Virus record (IMG/VR): IMGVR_UViG_3300028392_000179
Location: 1-34,366 of that record
Direction: 5' to 3' (one strand)
DNA length: 34,366 nucleotides
DNA from: a virus
The position numbers and the translations under genes were made by a program. The notes beneath the pieces were generated by a model that saw only the letters and a program-made list of their open reading frames with translations, ran no database searches and was not told where the DNA came from. Below, piece after piece: positions 15,003 through 23,109 of this stretch. The stretch's first letter is position 1, and each line of letters opens with the position of its first letter.

Positions 15003-15962
15003 ATGACAGATGCATATACTAAAGCGGATCTCCGCTCTATTCTTCGTTCCTGTAATATAGAAATAATTTCTCAAACAGGAACAGATTTTTTATGTTTATG
15101 TCCATTTCATCACAATACAGATTCTCCAGCTTTTGCCGTAAGTTATTCTAAGGGCTTGTATATTTGTTACAATCAAAATTGTGATTCATCTGGGACTGTT
15201 CTTGATTTAGTAAAAAATCTTACAAATAGAAATGACTTTGAGGCATTACGATTTATATCTCAAAATAAACAAACAGAAGCAGAATCTTTTGAAGAGGGAC
15301 TAAAAGATTTATTAGGTGAGAAACCAAATTTTGTAGAATTTTCAGAAGATACATTAAAAAATTTATATAATGGACTTGCAAAAACTGAATCAGCAAGAGA
15401 TTATTTAAAATCTCGCAAAATAGATTTATCTGCTATGGCTTATTTTTCTATGGGTTATTCAGAAAATATGGGAATGGTTACAGTTCCTTTGCATTCACCT
15501 GACGGCATTCCCGTTGGAATTATTGGCAGATCAATTACTAATAAGAAATTTAAGAATAGCGTTAATCTTCCACGTAATAAAACTATGTTTAATTTACACC
15601 GTGCAAAGCGTGAAGGTGGAACAATTATTGTTGTAGAATCAAGTTTTGATGTTATTCGTTTATGGCAGGCGGGATATCCAAATGCTGTAGCCACACTAGG
15701 TGGAAGCATATCGGACATTAATATACAAAATTTAAATAAGTATTCATCTACAATAATTTTAATGACAGATAATGATTCAGCAGGTCGTGCATTAGGCAAT
15801 ACTATTGCTAATAGATTAAAGAATAAAAATGTTTTGTGGGCTAAATATGACCACAATAATATCTATCCTAATTCTGCTAAAGATGTGGGAGATATGACGG
15901 ATGAAGAAATAAAACAATGTATAAAAAATGCTATTCCGCATTTTGAATACGCTAATATCTAG
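15003..15962 (+). CDS. DNA primase, DnaG-like (zinc finger plus TOPRIM)
   Basis: A 319-residue protein. The zinc-binding CHC2-type domain shows C33, H36, C55 and C60 (CPFHH and CYNQNC). A central helical region includes LKSRKIDLSAMAYFSMGYS, the family pattern preceding TOPRIM. The TOPRIM domain contains VVESSFDV with catalytic E212 and TDNDSAG with D256 and D258, followed by helical support. It is shorter than cellular DnaG (~600) and lacks the C-terminal helicase-binding domain. It would lay down RNA primers for the DnaE-type polymerase encoded 0.8 kb downstream. Confidence 0.9.
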   Translation: MTDAYTKADLRSILRSCNIEIISQTGTDFLCLCPFHHNTDSPAFAVSYSKGLYICYNQNCDSSGTVLDLVKNLTNRNDFEALRFISQNKQTEAESFEEGLKDLLGEKPNFVEFSEDTLKNLYNGLAKTESARDYLKSRKIDLSAMAYFSMGYSENMGMVTVPLHSPDGIPVGIIGRSITNKKFKNSVNLPRNKTMFNLHRAKREGGTIIVVESSFDVIRLWQAGYPNAVATLGGSISDINIQNLNKYSSTIILMTDNDSAGRALGNTIANRLKNKNVLWAKYDHNNIYPNSAKDVGDMTDEEIKQCIKNAIPHFEYANI

Positions 15963-15991
15963 TAGACAAAGCAAGTCTAAACTGATATAAT
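15963..15991 (+). promoter_or_regulatory. Promoter for the ssDNA-binding protein gene
   Basis: TAGACA at 15963-15968 and a perfect TATAAT at 15986-15991 with TGa in front are exactly 17 bases apart, one of the strongest promoters in the window. A small inverted repeat GGAC-N8-GTCC begins at 16001 in the leader and an AAGGAG SD follows. The strength is in keeping with an abundant product. Confidence 0.8.
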
Positions 15992-16035
15992 GATAATAAT
16001 AGGACATAATATAGTCCACTACATAAGGAGAAAAT

Positions 16036-16713
16036 ATGGGTATAGTGACAGGCTTAGCAGCAATGAACAAGCAGATGGAAACAAAAACTTCATCTGGAGA
16101 TACACAAAAAGGAAGATGGCTTCAACTTAAAGACGGCCAATCATTAAAGATACGATTCATGCAAGAAATTGATCCAGATTCAAAAAATTATAATGAAAAA
16201 GCTGGCTTAGCATTTATTGCAGTTGAACATACAAATCCAAAAGATTACAAGCGTAAAGCGCTTTGTACAATTGAAGATCAAGGTAGATGTTTTGGTTGCG
16301 AGCAACATCGTCGTGATCAGAAAGCTGGCTGGAAAGGGCGCTCTCGTTTCTATGCTAATGTTTTGGTTGATGATGGTCAAGAAGAACCCTACGTAGCAAT
16401 TTTTTCTCAAGGTGCAGGACCAAAATCTGCAACTCCAGAAATTATAAATTATGCGGGTGAAACAGGTAGCATTTCTAATCTTAATTGGAAGTTAAAGCGT
16501 ACAGGAACTTCAACTGATACTAATTATTCAATTATTCCATTGCCAACAGCAGATGCTGCTCCAATTGATTTTGATAAATATGAGTTATTTGAACTTCAAA
16601 AGTCTGCAGTTCGTGATGTTCCATATGATGAGCAAGAGAATTTTTATCTTGGAATAACATCTGATTCTTCTGAAGAATCTTTACAATCCACTTCATCAGC
16701 CGTTGAGTGGTAA
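16036..16713 (+). CDS. Single-stranded DNA-binding protein, actinophage type
   Basis: A 225-residue protein. The order of motifs matches the ssDNA-binding proteins of many actinophages: MGIVTGLAA start, GRWLQLKDGQSLKIRF (core strand), VEHTNPKDYKRKA, a C-x7-C-x2-C-x2-H zinc site (CTIEDQGRCFGCEQH), then RFYANVLVDDGQEEPYVAIF in two strands, then LKRTGTSTDTNYSI. The C-terminus is Ser/Glu-rich and ends SSAVEW, a flexible acidic tail of the sort that contacts partner proteins in gp32 and SSB. Its strong promoter and place between primase and polymerase support the role. Confidence 0.8.
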   Translation: MGIVTGLAAMNKQMETKTSSGDTQKGRWLQLKDGQSLKIRFMQEIDPDSKNYNEKAGLAFIAVEHTNPKDYKRKALCTIEDQGRCFGCEQHRRDQKAGWKGRSRFYANVLVDDGQEEPYVAIFSQGAGPKSATPEIINYAGETGSISNLNWKLKRTGTSTDTNYSIIPLPTADAAPIDFDKYELFELQKSAVRDVPYDEQENFYLGITSDSSEESLQSTSSAVEW

Positions 16714-16730
16714 TTAAAAACTAATAGAAT
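16703..16730 (+). promoter_or_regulatory. Promoter giving a leaderless polymerase transcript
   Basis: TTGAGT at 16703-16708, inside the end of the ssDNA-binding gene, and TAGAAT at 16725-16730 are 16 bases apart. The ATG at 16739 comes only eight bases after the -10 box and has no SD, which predicts a leaderless mRNA. Confidence 0.55.
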
Positions 16731-16738
16731 AGATAAAC

Positions 16739-19700
16739 ATGTCTGACTTTGTGCATTTGCATTGCCATAGCCATTACTCTTTGATGGATGGGCTTAATAC
16801 ACCCTATGAGTTACTTGAGGCTGCAAAAAATCAAGGTCAGACTTCTTTAGCAATTACAGACCATGGCACACTATCTTCACACAGAGACATGCAGATTGCC
16901 GCTAAAGAATTAGGCGTGAAGCCAATTTTAGGAATTGAAGCTTATATTTCTGAAACAGATAGATTTGATAAACGTGAAGTCAAAAAGCGTGATGATAATA
17001 CTTCTGTATATAATCATATTATATTACTTGCTAAAAATAATACTGGTTTAAAAAATTTACAAAAACTTTCACAGATTGCATGGACTGAAGGTTATTATAG
17101 AAAACCACGCATTGATATGGAAATCCTTTTTGAATATAAAGAGGGTATAATTGTTGTGTCAGGGTGTATGAATGGGTTGATTTCTAAATCTATTGAACGC
17201 GGTGAGTTAGATAGAGCAGAAGAGATTGTAAAAATATTTAAAGAAAATTTTAATGAAGATTTTTATATTGAAGTGCAAGCTCATAATCCAATAAAATTAA
17301 ACACTGCTCTATTAAATTTAGCAGACAAGTTTGGAGTAAAACCAGTTGCTACGGGAGATTGTCATTTTGCAAAGAAAGAGGAGAGGGATTTGGAAGAACT
17401 CCTTCTCATCTTATCTACCAAGCCAACGCAAAACAAAGAAGCAGATTATACAAGTGGTCGTCAAAGATCTTCTATCCTTGATCGTTTTGATCATATTTAT
17501 CCCAATCGCCCTATTAGTTTTGCTGATATTAACGTTTATATTCAATCCTATGATGAAATTAGTTTGGATTTTCAAAAAGCGGGTGTAATAAGAAAAGATA
17601 TATATCAATCAACGGTAGAAATATCAAATAAAATTGAAGAATATGAATTTCATAAAAATCTTGATTTACTACCAGTGCCGAAAGCAAATGCATTAAAAAC
17701 ATTAAAAGATATGTGTAGTGATTCTCTAGTGGATATGGAGTTAGATAATGAAATTTATAGAGCAAGGCTTGAAGAAGAACTTAAAATCATCAAAGACAAG
17801 AATTTTGCTAGTTATTTTCTCGTTGTTAGTGATATGGTTAATTGGGCGAAACAGAATGAAATACTTGTTGGACCAGGACGGGGCTCCGCAGCGGGGTCAT
17901 TAGTTTGTTATTTATTGGGTATTACAGAAGTAGATCCAATTAAATTTGATCTTTTGTTTTTTAGATTTATTAATCCAGAACGCAATGACTTTCCAGATAT
18001 TGATACAGACTTTATGGATCGCCGTCGTGGGGAAGTAAAAGAGTATTTGCGTAAAAGATTTAAACATGTTGCTTCTATATCAACTTATCAGTATTTTAAA
18101 GATAAAGGAGTTGTTCGTGATGTTGCCAGAGCATTTTTGGTCCCACTTGGTGAAGTTAATAAAGCGCTTAAAACTGTTGAGACATTTGAAGAATACGAAA
18201 GCTCTAATAGTACGGAAGAATTTCGTAAAAAATATCCAGAAGTAACTAAATATGCTTCAATGTTACGTGGCAAAATTCGTGGCAATGGAATGCATGCAGC
18301 AGGGGTAGTTGTTGCAAAAGATGATATTAGTCAATATGTACCAATTGAAACCCGAAAAGACCCAAATGATTCCGTATCTGGAAGAATCCCAGTTGTAGCA
18401 TATGATATGGATCAAACAGCAGACTTGGGCTTGATTAAACTTGATGTTTTAGGACTTAAAACATTATCGGTTATTGACGATGCATTAAGAACAATTGAGC
18501 ATCTTAAAAAGAAAAAAATTGATCTTAAATCAATTAAACTTGATGATCCAAAAGTTTTTGAAGATTTATCTAATGGTTATACTAAGGGTGTGTTTCAAGC
18601 TGAAGCAACTCCATACACCAATTTGTTAATGAAAATGGGTGTAAATAATTTTGAAGATTTAGCTGCATCCAACGCTTTAGTGCGCCCAGGTGCTATGAAT
18701 ACGGTTGGAGGATCTTATATAAGGCGTAAACGTGGAGAGGAGTTAATTACTTATGCCCACCCAATTATGCAGGAGTTTACAGCTCGTACTTATGGAGTAA
18801 TTATTTATCAAGAACAAGTTATGCAAGCTTGTGTAAATTTAGGTGGTATGACTTGGGCGGACGCTGATAAAGTAAGAAAGATTATCGGTAAGAAAAAAGA
18901 TGCAAAAGAATTTGATATATTTAAAGATCAATTTATTTCTGGAGCAAGCAAGCATATTACCCCCGAAGATGCACAAAAATTATGGCATGATTTTGAAGCT
19001 CATGCTGGTTATTCTTTTAACCGTTCTCATGCTATTGCTTACTCTATGTTATCTTATTACACGGCATGGCTTAAGCATTATTATCCTCTTGAATTTATGT
19101 TTGCTATTCTTAAAAATGAAAAAGATAAAGATGCTCGTACAGATTATTTGCTAGAAGCCAAAAGAATTGGCATTAAAGTTTTATTACCTCATATTAATGA
19201 ATCGGAGTTAGATTTTAGCGTTCAAGGTAATTCTATAAGATTTGGGTTGTCAAATATTAAGTATATTTCAGATAATATTGGTAGTAAAATAACCCACCTT
19301 CGCCCATTTAAATCATATAAAGATTTTGTTGAAAAAGCCAATATTAAAGGCAGTGGGATAAATTCCAGAGCTATAGAATCTCTTAATACAATTGGAGCCG
19401 CAGCATTTCCAGATAATAAGCGAAAAGGTAATGAAAATGAAAATCTTTATGAGTATTTAGGCATTCCAAAGTTTGACACTGGAAAATTAAGTCCAAAAAT
19501 TAAATCTCAAGTAAATCCGCTTGAAGATTTTCTTGAAGAAGGATGTTTTGTGCTTTTAGCTATGGTTAAATCAATTAAAAAAGGACCGACGTGGGCCCGA
19601 ATAGAACTTGTAGATGATACAGGTGCTGTGGGTATTTTCCATGAAGTTAATACAAAAATTGAGCCAGGAATGATGTACTTTTTCTTAGTGGGAGATAACC

Positions 19701-20014
19701 GCATACATAAATATGTAACAATTGATGATGTTGTTAATAATATTGATGAACCATTTGTTCACTGGCTTTATAAAGATAAATTAAAAATTGATAGTGGAAA
19801 AAGACTTGTTCTTGATTTTACACATTATAAGACTAAAGCTAACAAAATGATGGCTCATATTATTTTATCTGATGCGGATAAAAATTTAGAGCGAGTAATA
19901 GCTTTTCCAAAGATGTATACAAAATCTTTGGGTAAAATGCAAGCAGGATTAATTTGTGATCCCGCTATTGCAAAGATGGATGATGGAACATTATTTGTAA
20001 AGGAGGTGAACTAA
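16739..20014 (+). CDS. dnaE: DNA polymerase III alpha subunit, DnaE-like (family C)
   Basis: A 1091-residue replicative polymerase. The PHP domain is intact: H8-x-H10 (HLHCHSHYS), ITDHG, GIEAY, SGC and TGDCHF. The palm has GPGRGSAAGSLV and the catalytic acidic triad D420-x-D422-x-D424 (PDIDTDF). The KYFKDKG region, GNGMHAAGVV, DQTADLGLIKLDVLGL, RPGAMNT, YQEQVM and SFNRSHAIAYS follow in family order. It is shorter than bacterial DnaE; the C-terminal region after ~930 carries an OB-fold-like strand set and lacks a clear tau-binding domain. The gene ends in a full AGGAGGTGA SD for the next gene, one-base overlap. Confidence 0.95.
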   Translation: MSDFVHLHCHSHYSLMDGLNTPYELLEAAKNQGQTSLAITDHGTLSSHRDMQIAAKELGVKPILGIEAYISETDRFDKREVKKRDDNTSVYNHIILLAKNNTGLKNLQKLSQIAWTEGYYRKPRIDMEILFEYKEGIIVVSGCMNGLISKSIERGELDRAEEIVKIFKENFNEDFYIEVQAHNPIKLNTALLNLADKFGVKPVATGDCHFAKKEERDLEELLLILSTKPTQNKEADYTSGRQRSSILDRFDHIYPNRPISFADINVYIQSYDEISLDFQKAGVIRKDIYQSTVEISNKIEEYEFHKNLDLLPVPKANALKTLKDMCSDSLVDMELDNEIYRARLEEELKIIKDKNFASYFLVVSDMVNWAKQNEILVGPGRGSAAGSLVCYLLGITEVDPIKFDLLFFRFINPERNDFPDIDTDFMDRRRGEVKEYLRKRFKHVASISTYQYFKDKGVVRDVARAFLVPLGEVNKALKTVETFEEYESSNSTEEFRKKYPEVTKYASMLRGKIRGNGMHAAGVVVAKDDISQYVPIETRKDPNDSVSGRIPVVAYDMDQTADLGLIKLDVLGLKTLSVIDDALRTIEHLKKKKIDLKSIKLDDPKVFEDLSNGYTKGVFQAEATPYTNLLMKMGVNNFEDLAASNALVRPGAMNTVGGSYIRRKRGEELITYAHPIMQEFTARTYGVIIYQEQVMQACVNLGGMTWADADKVRKIIGKKKDAKEFDIFKDQFISGASKHITPEDAQKLWHDFEAHAGYSFNRSHAIAYSMLSYYTAWLKHYYPLEFMFAILKNEKDKDARTDYLLEAKRIGIKVLLPHINESELDFSVQGNSIRFGLSNIKYISDNIGSKITHLRPFKSYKDFVEKANIKGSGINSRAIESLNTIGAAAFPDNKRKGNENENLYEYLGIPKFDTGKLSPKIKSQVNPLEDFLEEGCFVLLAMVKSIKKGPTWARIELVDDTGAVGIFHEVNTKIEPGMMYFFLVGDNRIHKYVTIDDVVNNIDEPFVHWLYKDKLKIDSGKRLVLDFTHYKTKANKMMAHIILSDADKNLERVIAFPKMYTKSLGKMQAGLICDPAIAKMDDGTLFVKEVN

Positions 20015-20256
20015 TGGCAAAAAAAACAAGTAACGTAGAAGAATCTGCAGCAGAGAATACTAATATCCCTATTAGCATTGAACAAATTTGTGCAGCAATT
20101 ATCACAACACTGGGTTCTGTAAGTATTTCATTCGCAAATCTTTTGGCAGATTACTCAGGTAAGAGTATTTCTGTAAATCAAGATGATGAGACTAAAGCCG
20201 TAACATTTGGACTTATTGATACTCCAGAAATTGAAAAAACAGAATCTGCAGAATAG
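20014..20256 (+). CDS. Hypothetical small protein
   Basis: An 80-residue protein with the best SD in the window (AGGAGGTGA). A polar N-terminus is followed by a semi-hydrophobic helix (EQICAAIITTLGSVSISFANLLADY) and an acidic tail rich in Glu. The central helix could be amphipathic and bind the polymerase or membrane. Strong SD and coupling to the DnaE gene suggest it is needed in large amount relative to polymerase. Not recognised. Confidence 0.5.
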   Translation: MAKKTSNVEESAAENTNIPISIEQICAAIITTLGSVSISFANLLADYSGKSISVNQDDETKAVTFGLIDTPEIEKTESAE

Positions 20257-20264
20257 TGTATAAT
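20257..20264 (+). promoter_or_regulatory. Possible leaderless promoter
   Basis: TATAAT at 20259-20264 lies at the end of the preceding gene and its last base is eight bases before the ATG at 20273. The start has no SD. A TTGAAA at 20231 is 22 bases away, too far for a good -35. Moderate support from the same layout at 7250, 27388 and 33155. Confidence 0.45.
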
Positions 20265-20272
20265 ATAAGTAT

Positions 20273-20527
20273 ATGGCTCAGTCCTACATACTTAAAGGTA
20301 CGGAGAACGAATATCTTTTGGTCATTAGAGCAGAAGACGAAAAAGCAATCTATAATATAATAGATTTATTAGTAACCAGCCGTAATGAACAAATAAAATT
20401 GCTGGCATTAGAGTTAGAAAAGAGTTTACATGATAACGGAAGAGATTCTAGCAAAACTAGATCCAAAAACAAGAGCAAGAGTACAACTAGCAACAACGAT
20501 AAGCGTAGAAAAGCAAAAGACTCCTAG
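20273..20527 (+). CDS. Small hypothetical protein overlapping recA
   Basis: An 84-residue protein. Residues 1-55 have a compact alpha/beta look (SYILKGTENEYLLVI strand pair, then IIDLLVTSRNEQIKLLALELEKSL helix). Residues ~53-84 are encoded by DNA shared with the recA start in another frame and are Lys/Ser/Arg-rich and disordered (SKTRSKNKSKS-type). The overlap of 98 bases is much longer than elsewhere in the window. The basic tail may bind nucleic acid. Whether the whole tail is translated is uncertain. Confidence 0.5.
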   Translation: MAQSYILKGTENEYLLVIRAEDEKAIYNIIDLLVTSRNEQIKLLALELEKSLHDNGRDSSKTRSKNKSKSTTSNNDKRRKAKDS

Positions 20528-21428
20528 TATTGGTTTAAATATAGCCTTAAGAGGTGGATTTGGTTTTGGTAGACAAGTGCTTGTTTGGGGAAATAAATCT
20601 GCAGGTAAATCATCATTTTGTTTACAGATGATTGCTGATGCTCAAAAAAATGGTAAAACTTGTGCTTGGATTGATGCAGAAGCATCTTATGATTCTGAAT
20701 GGGCAGGTAAACTGGGTGTAAACTCAGAGTCTCTTATATATTCTCCAGCTAAATCTATTAATGATATGGTTGATATTGCTCAACAATTAATGGAAGCAGG
20801 AGTAGATATTATTGTTGTAGATTCTATTTCAGCATTACTTCCTGCTATTTATTTTGAAAAAGATAGTACAGATCTTAAAAAATTAGAAGATACAAAGCAA
20901 ATAGGTGCAGAAGCAAAGGACATGACACATGCAGTTAAAATGCTTAACTATGCCAATAAAAATACACTACTCGTTCTTATTTCTCAACAGAGAAATCAAT
21001 TTGGTTCTATGCATGCCAGTCACATCCCGACTGGAGGAATGGCAGTTAAATTCTTTTCTAGTACCGTCATTAAACTTTGGTCATCAGAAGCTGAAGCTAA
21101 TGCTATTAAATCTGGAGTTCAAGTTGGTGACAAAATTATTGAACAAAGAGTGGGTCGTCCCGTTAATTGGATCATTGATTACAACAAACTTGGACCTCCA
21201 AACCTGTCGGGTCAATATGATTTTTACTATCAAGGAGAAAACTTGGGAGTTGATTCAGTAGGTGAAGTTCTTGATTCTGCAGAAATGATGGGTATTGTTC
21301 AAAAAGGTGGAGCTTGGTATACAGTAAATGGTGAGCGTTTCCAAGGACGTGCAAAATCAGTTGAATATTTAAGAAATAACCCAGATATTGTTAAAAAGAT
21401 AGCAAAAGAGATTTATGACAAATCTTGA
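20430..21428 (+). CDS. recA: RecA-like recombinase
   Basis: A 332-residue protein. ATG at 20430 lies inside the preceding gene; an AAAAGAG SD is upstream. Walker A G54-N-K-S-A-G-K-S61, the catalytic Glu E84 (IDAEASYD), Walker B IIVVD131S, and a QQRNQFGSMHASHIPTG stretch that matches the L2 DNA-binding loop region with its preceding QxR are visible. The C-terminal region is short, as in phage RecA/UvsX-type proteins. It catalyses strand exchange and supports recombination-dependent replication with the ssDNA-binding protein and the resolvases encoded nearby. Confidence 0.9.
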   Translation: MITEEILAKLDPKTRARVQLATTISVEKQKTPSIGLNIALRGGFGFGRQVLVWGNKSAGKSSFCLQMIADAQKNGKTCAWIDAEASYDSEWAGKLGVNSESLIYSPAKSINDMVDIAQQLMEAGVDIIVVDSISALLPAIYFEKDSTDLKKLEDTKQIGAEAKDMTHAVKMLNYANKNTLLVLISQQRNQFGSMHASHIPTGGMAVKFFSSTVIKLWSSEAEANAIKSGVQVGDKIIEQRVGRPVNWIIDYNKLGPPNLSGQYDFYYQGENLGVDSVGEVLDSAEMMGIVQKGGAWYTVNGERFQGRAKSVEYLRNNPDIVKKIAKEIYDKS

Positions 21429-21609
21429 TGATTTTTTAAATAAAAAAAATGATGTACCAAAAATTATAAATGTTGAAATTATAGATGGATCTTTTGTATG
21501 TCAAAATACAGAATGTAATGCCATTTCTTATGAAGCAATAATGGATTCAAATGACAGATCAGTACACTGGACGTGCAATTGCGGACATAGATCAAAGTTT
21601 AAACTATAA
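21415..21609 (+). CDS. Small zinc-ribbon protein
   Basis: A 64-residue protein that overlaps the end of recA by 14 bases. CQNTEC at ~30-35 and CNCGHR at ~55-58 give C-x4-C and C-x-C-x-H ligands, a zinc ribbon. The N-terminal DDFLNKKNDVP is a short acidic arm. Similar small ribbons accompany recombination genes in actinophages; the role is not known. Confidence 0.5.
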   Translation: MTNLDDFLNKKNDVPKIINVEIIDGSFVCQNTECNAISYEAIMDSNDRSVHWTCNCGHRSKFKL

Positions 21610-21917
21610 TGTCAGAACGTGGGGAGATTAAGCGTGATAAAGCAAAAGCTCAAAAGAATTCTGGACGTGGTGATTATCAAAAGGGTGATGCTATCTGGCA
21701 TGACTTTGTGGTTGATTACAAAGAGTATGAAAAGTCAATATCAATTAGTCAATCAATTTGGGCTAAAATATGTACAGATACTTTTAAGGTATCACGAGAG
21801 AAATATCCTGTACTTAAGATCATCTTGGGCGGATCAGGTCAAAAAACTAGACTTGCAGTAATTGAATGGGCATTATTTGAACAAATGGTAGAGTGTTGGG
21901 AGACACATAATGATTGA
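21609..21917 (+). CDS. PD-(D/E)XK nuclease, Holliday junction resolvase-like
   Basis: A 102-residue protein. The sequence shows the compact Hjc-like layout: an N-terminal Glu/Arg helix, the NSGRGDYQKGDAIW stretch with an Asp, then DFVVDYKEYEKS, in which Asp-x-Lys is the second half of the active site. A (K/I)WAKICTDTFK helix and LKIILGG and LAVIEWALF strands follow. The pattern is widespread in actinophages next to RecA. It likely cleaves branched DNA during recombination or before packaging. The exact branch specificity is not readable. Confidence 0.65.
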   Translation: MSERGEIKRDKAKAQKNSGRGDYQKGDAIWHDFVVDYKEYEKSISISQSIWAKICTDTFKVSREKYPVLKIILGGSGQKTRLAVIEWALFEQMVECWETHND

Positions 21918-22092
21918 AGAAAAAGACCTTAATGAATTTCACATTTGGTATGACAATGGCGTTGCCCGTGGCTGGATAACTGAAATGTTTTGCGCTACTC
22001 ACGATGGGGTGCCATCACTTACAGAAGAAGAAGAAAAAGAATGGGAAGATGGCGGAGATCCTTGTCAATTTTGTGTTAGGATTATGGAATGA
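21910..22092 (+). CDS. Small conserved actinophage protein
   Basis: A 60-residue acidic protein with an eight-base overlap with the nuclease gene. It reads WYDNGVARGWITEMFCATHDGVP, TEEEEKEWEDGGDPCQFCVRI: a Trp-rich start and a CxxC close to the end, with a second Cys-x2-His pair (CATH). A GW(I/V)T...C.THDG.P...EE..E...G.DPC pattern is frequent among small actinophage proteins. Possibly zinc-binding; function unknown. Confidence 0.55.
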   Translation: MIEEKDLNEFHIWYDNGVARGWITEMFCATHDGVPSLTEEEEKEWEDGGDPCQFCVRIME

Positions 22093-22415
22093 CAGATAAA
22101 CCAACTATTGAATTAATTAGTGAACTTACAGAGTTCAATGATATGAAAACATATATGAATGATAAAGATCTTGATTATGCTCTTGATTTAATTATTAAGT
22201 TAATTGCAAAACCAGATGTTCCTTCATCTAAAGCTCCCGATCTTATTATTAAGATGCAAGCACTTGCAGCTAAATTTGCAATGATGGCAAGATACTATAC
22301 CACCTTTGAAAAAGGCGGGGAGAATGCAAAGAAAAAAAATGTTTATTTTACAGCAGAAGAAGCAATTAATAGATTAGTGGATGCATTAAAGTATTCCGCA
22401 AGATATGGAGCATAA
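22089..22415 (+). CDS. Hypothetical helical protein
   Basis: A 108-residue protein with ATGA overlap at its start. Helices dominate (ELISELTEFNDMKTY, LDYALDLIIKLIAK, DLIIKMQALAAKFAMMARYY). A conserved-looking middle, PSSKAPDLIIKMQA, and a final AINRLVDALKYSARYG helix resemble regulators of nuclease or kinase subunits, but no motif allows a call. It belongs to the overlapping run from recA to the Cas4-like nuclease. Confidence 0.45.
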   Translation: MTDKPTIELISELTEFNDMKTYMNDKDLDYALDLIIKLIAKPDVPSSKAPDLIIKMQALAAKFAMMARYYTTFEKGGENAKKKNVYFTAEEAINRLVDALKYSARYGA

Positions 22416-22443
22416 TGAAAATAGGTATAAGGAACAAAATAAA

Positions 22444-23109
22444 ATGAATACAAATTTAGTTATAGTGCCAACAAGATCAAGACCAGATAATGCAGAAAGA
22501 TTTGCTAAACATTTTTTTGAAACATCTAAGATATCAGATTTAGTTTTTGGTATTGATGATGATCAAATTGATTTATATCCAAAAATTGATGGTGTTATTT
22601 ATGACATAAACCCTAATATGAAATTAGTACCAAAGCTAAACCTTTTAGCAAATAAGTATAAAGATAAATATGAAACTATAACTTTTTTGGGCGACGATCA
22701 TTTGTTGATAACCGATGGGTGGGATCAAAGTCTTTATATACCAATTAAACAAACAGGTTACGGTTTTTCTTTTGCAAATGATTTATTGTTTAAAGAATCC
22801 TTGCCTACCTGTGTTATGGCATCAACCAATATAATCAAATCTTTAGGTTATATGACTCCGCCTATTTTATGGCACATGTATATTGATAATTTTTGGAAAA
22901 TGTTAGGTAGCAGATTAAATGCAATATTTTATTTTCCAGAAGTTTATTGGGAAAATTTAACTTATCAAAATGGAAAAGCCAAAATGGATGATTCTTATAG
23001 GGAAACCAGCACTTATTTAGAACGTGATAAATTTGCTTTTCATGAATATTTAGCCGATGATTTTCAAAATGATTTACAAAAAATAAAAAAGGATTTAAAA
23101 ATTGGCTAG
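22444..23109 (+). CDS. Glycosyltransferase-like protein (GT-A-like)
   Basis: A 221-residue protein; ATG at 22444 has AAGGAA nine bases upstream, so the in-frame ATG at 22405 is not preferred. The N-terminus reads NLVIVPTRSRPDNAERF, then VFGIDDDQIDLY, then ITFLGDDHLLITDGWD: the PxRxRP opening and the DDD/DDH metal-binding-like pairs are typical of GT-A nucleotide-diphospho-sugar transferases. The second half (TCVMASTNIIKSLGYM, YIDNFWKML, PEVYWENL) is consistent with acceptor binding. Lying among recombination genes, it could modify a phage or host component, perhaps DNA. Acceptor not readable. Confidence 0.6.
   Translation: MNTNLVIVPTRSRPDNAERFAKHFFETSKISDLVFGIDDDQIDLYPKIDGVIYDINPNMKLVPKLNLLANKYKDKYETITFLGDDHLLITDGWDQSLYIPIKQTGYGFSFANDLLFKESLPTCVMASTNIIKSLGYMTPPILWHMYIDNFWKMLGSRLNAIFYFPEVYWENLTYQNGKAKMDDSYRETSTYLERDKFAFHEYLADDFQNDLQKIKKDLKIG

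Noticed and set aside
16001-16016. Terminator at GGAC-N8-GTCC
   Set aside because: The stem is only four pairs and is not followed by a T-run; it precedes an SD and gene, so it is more likely a leader element.
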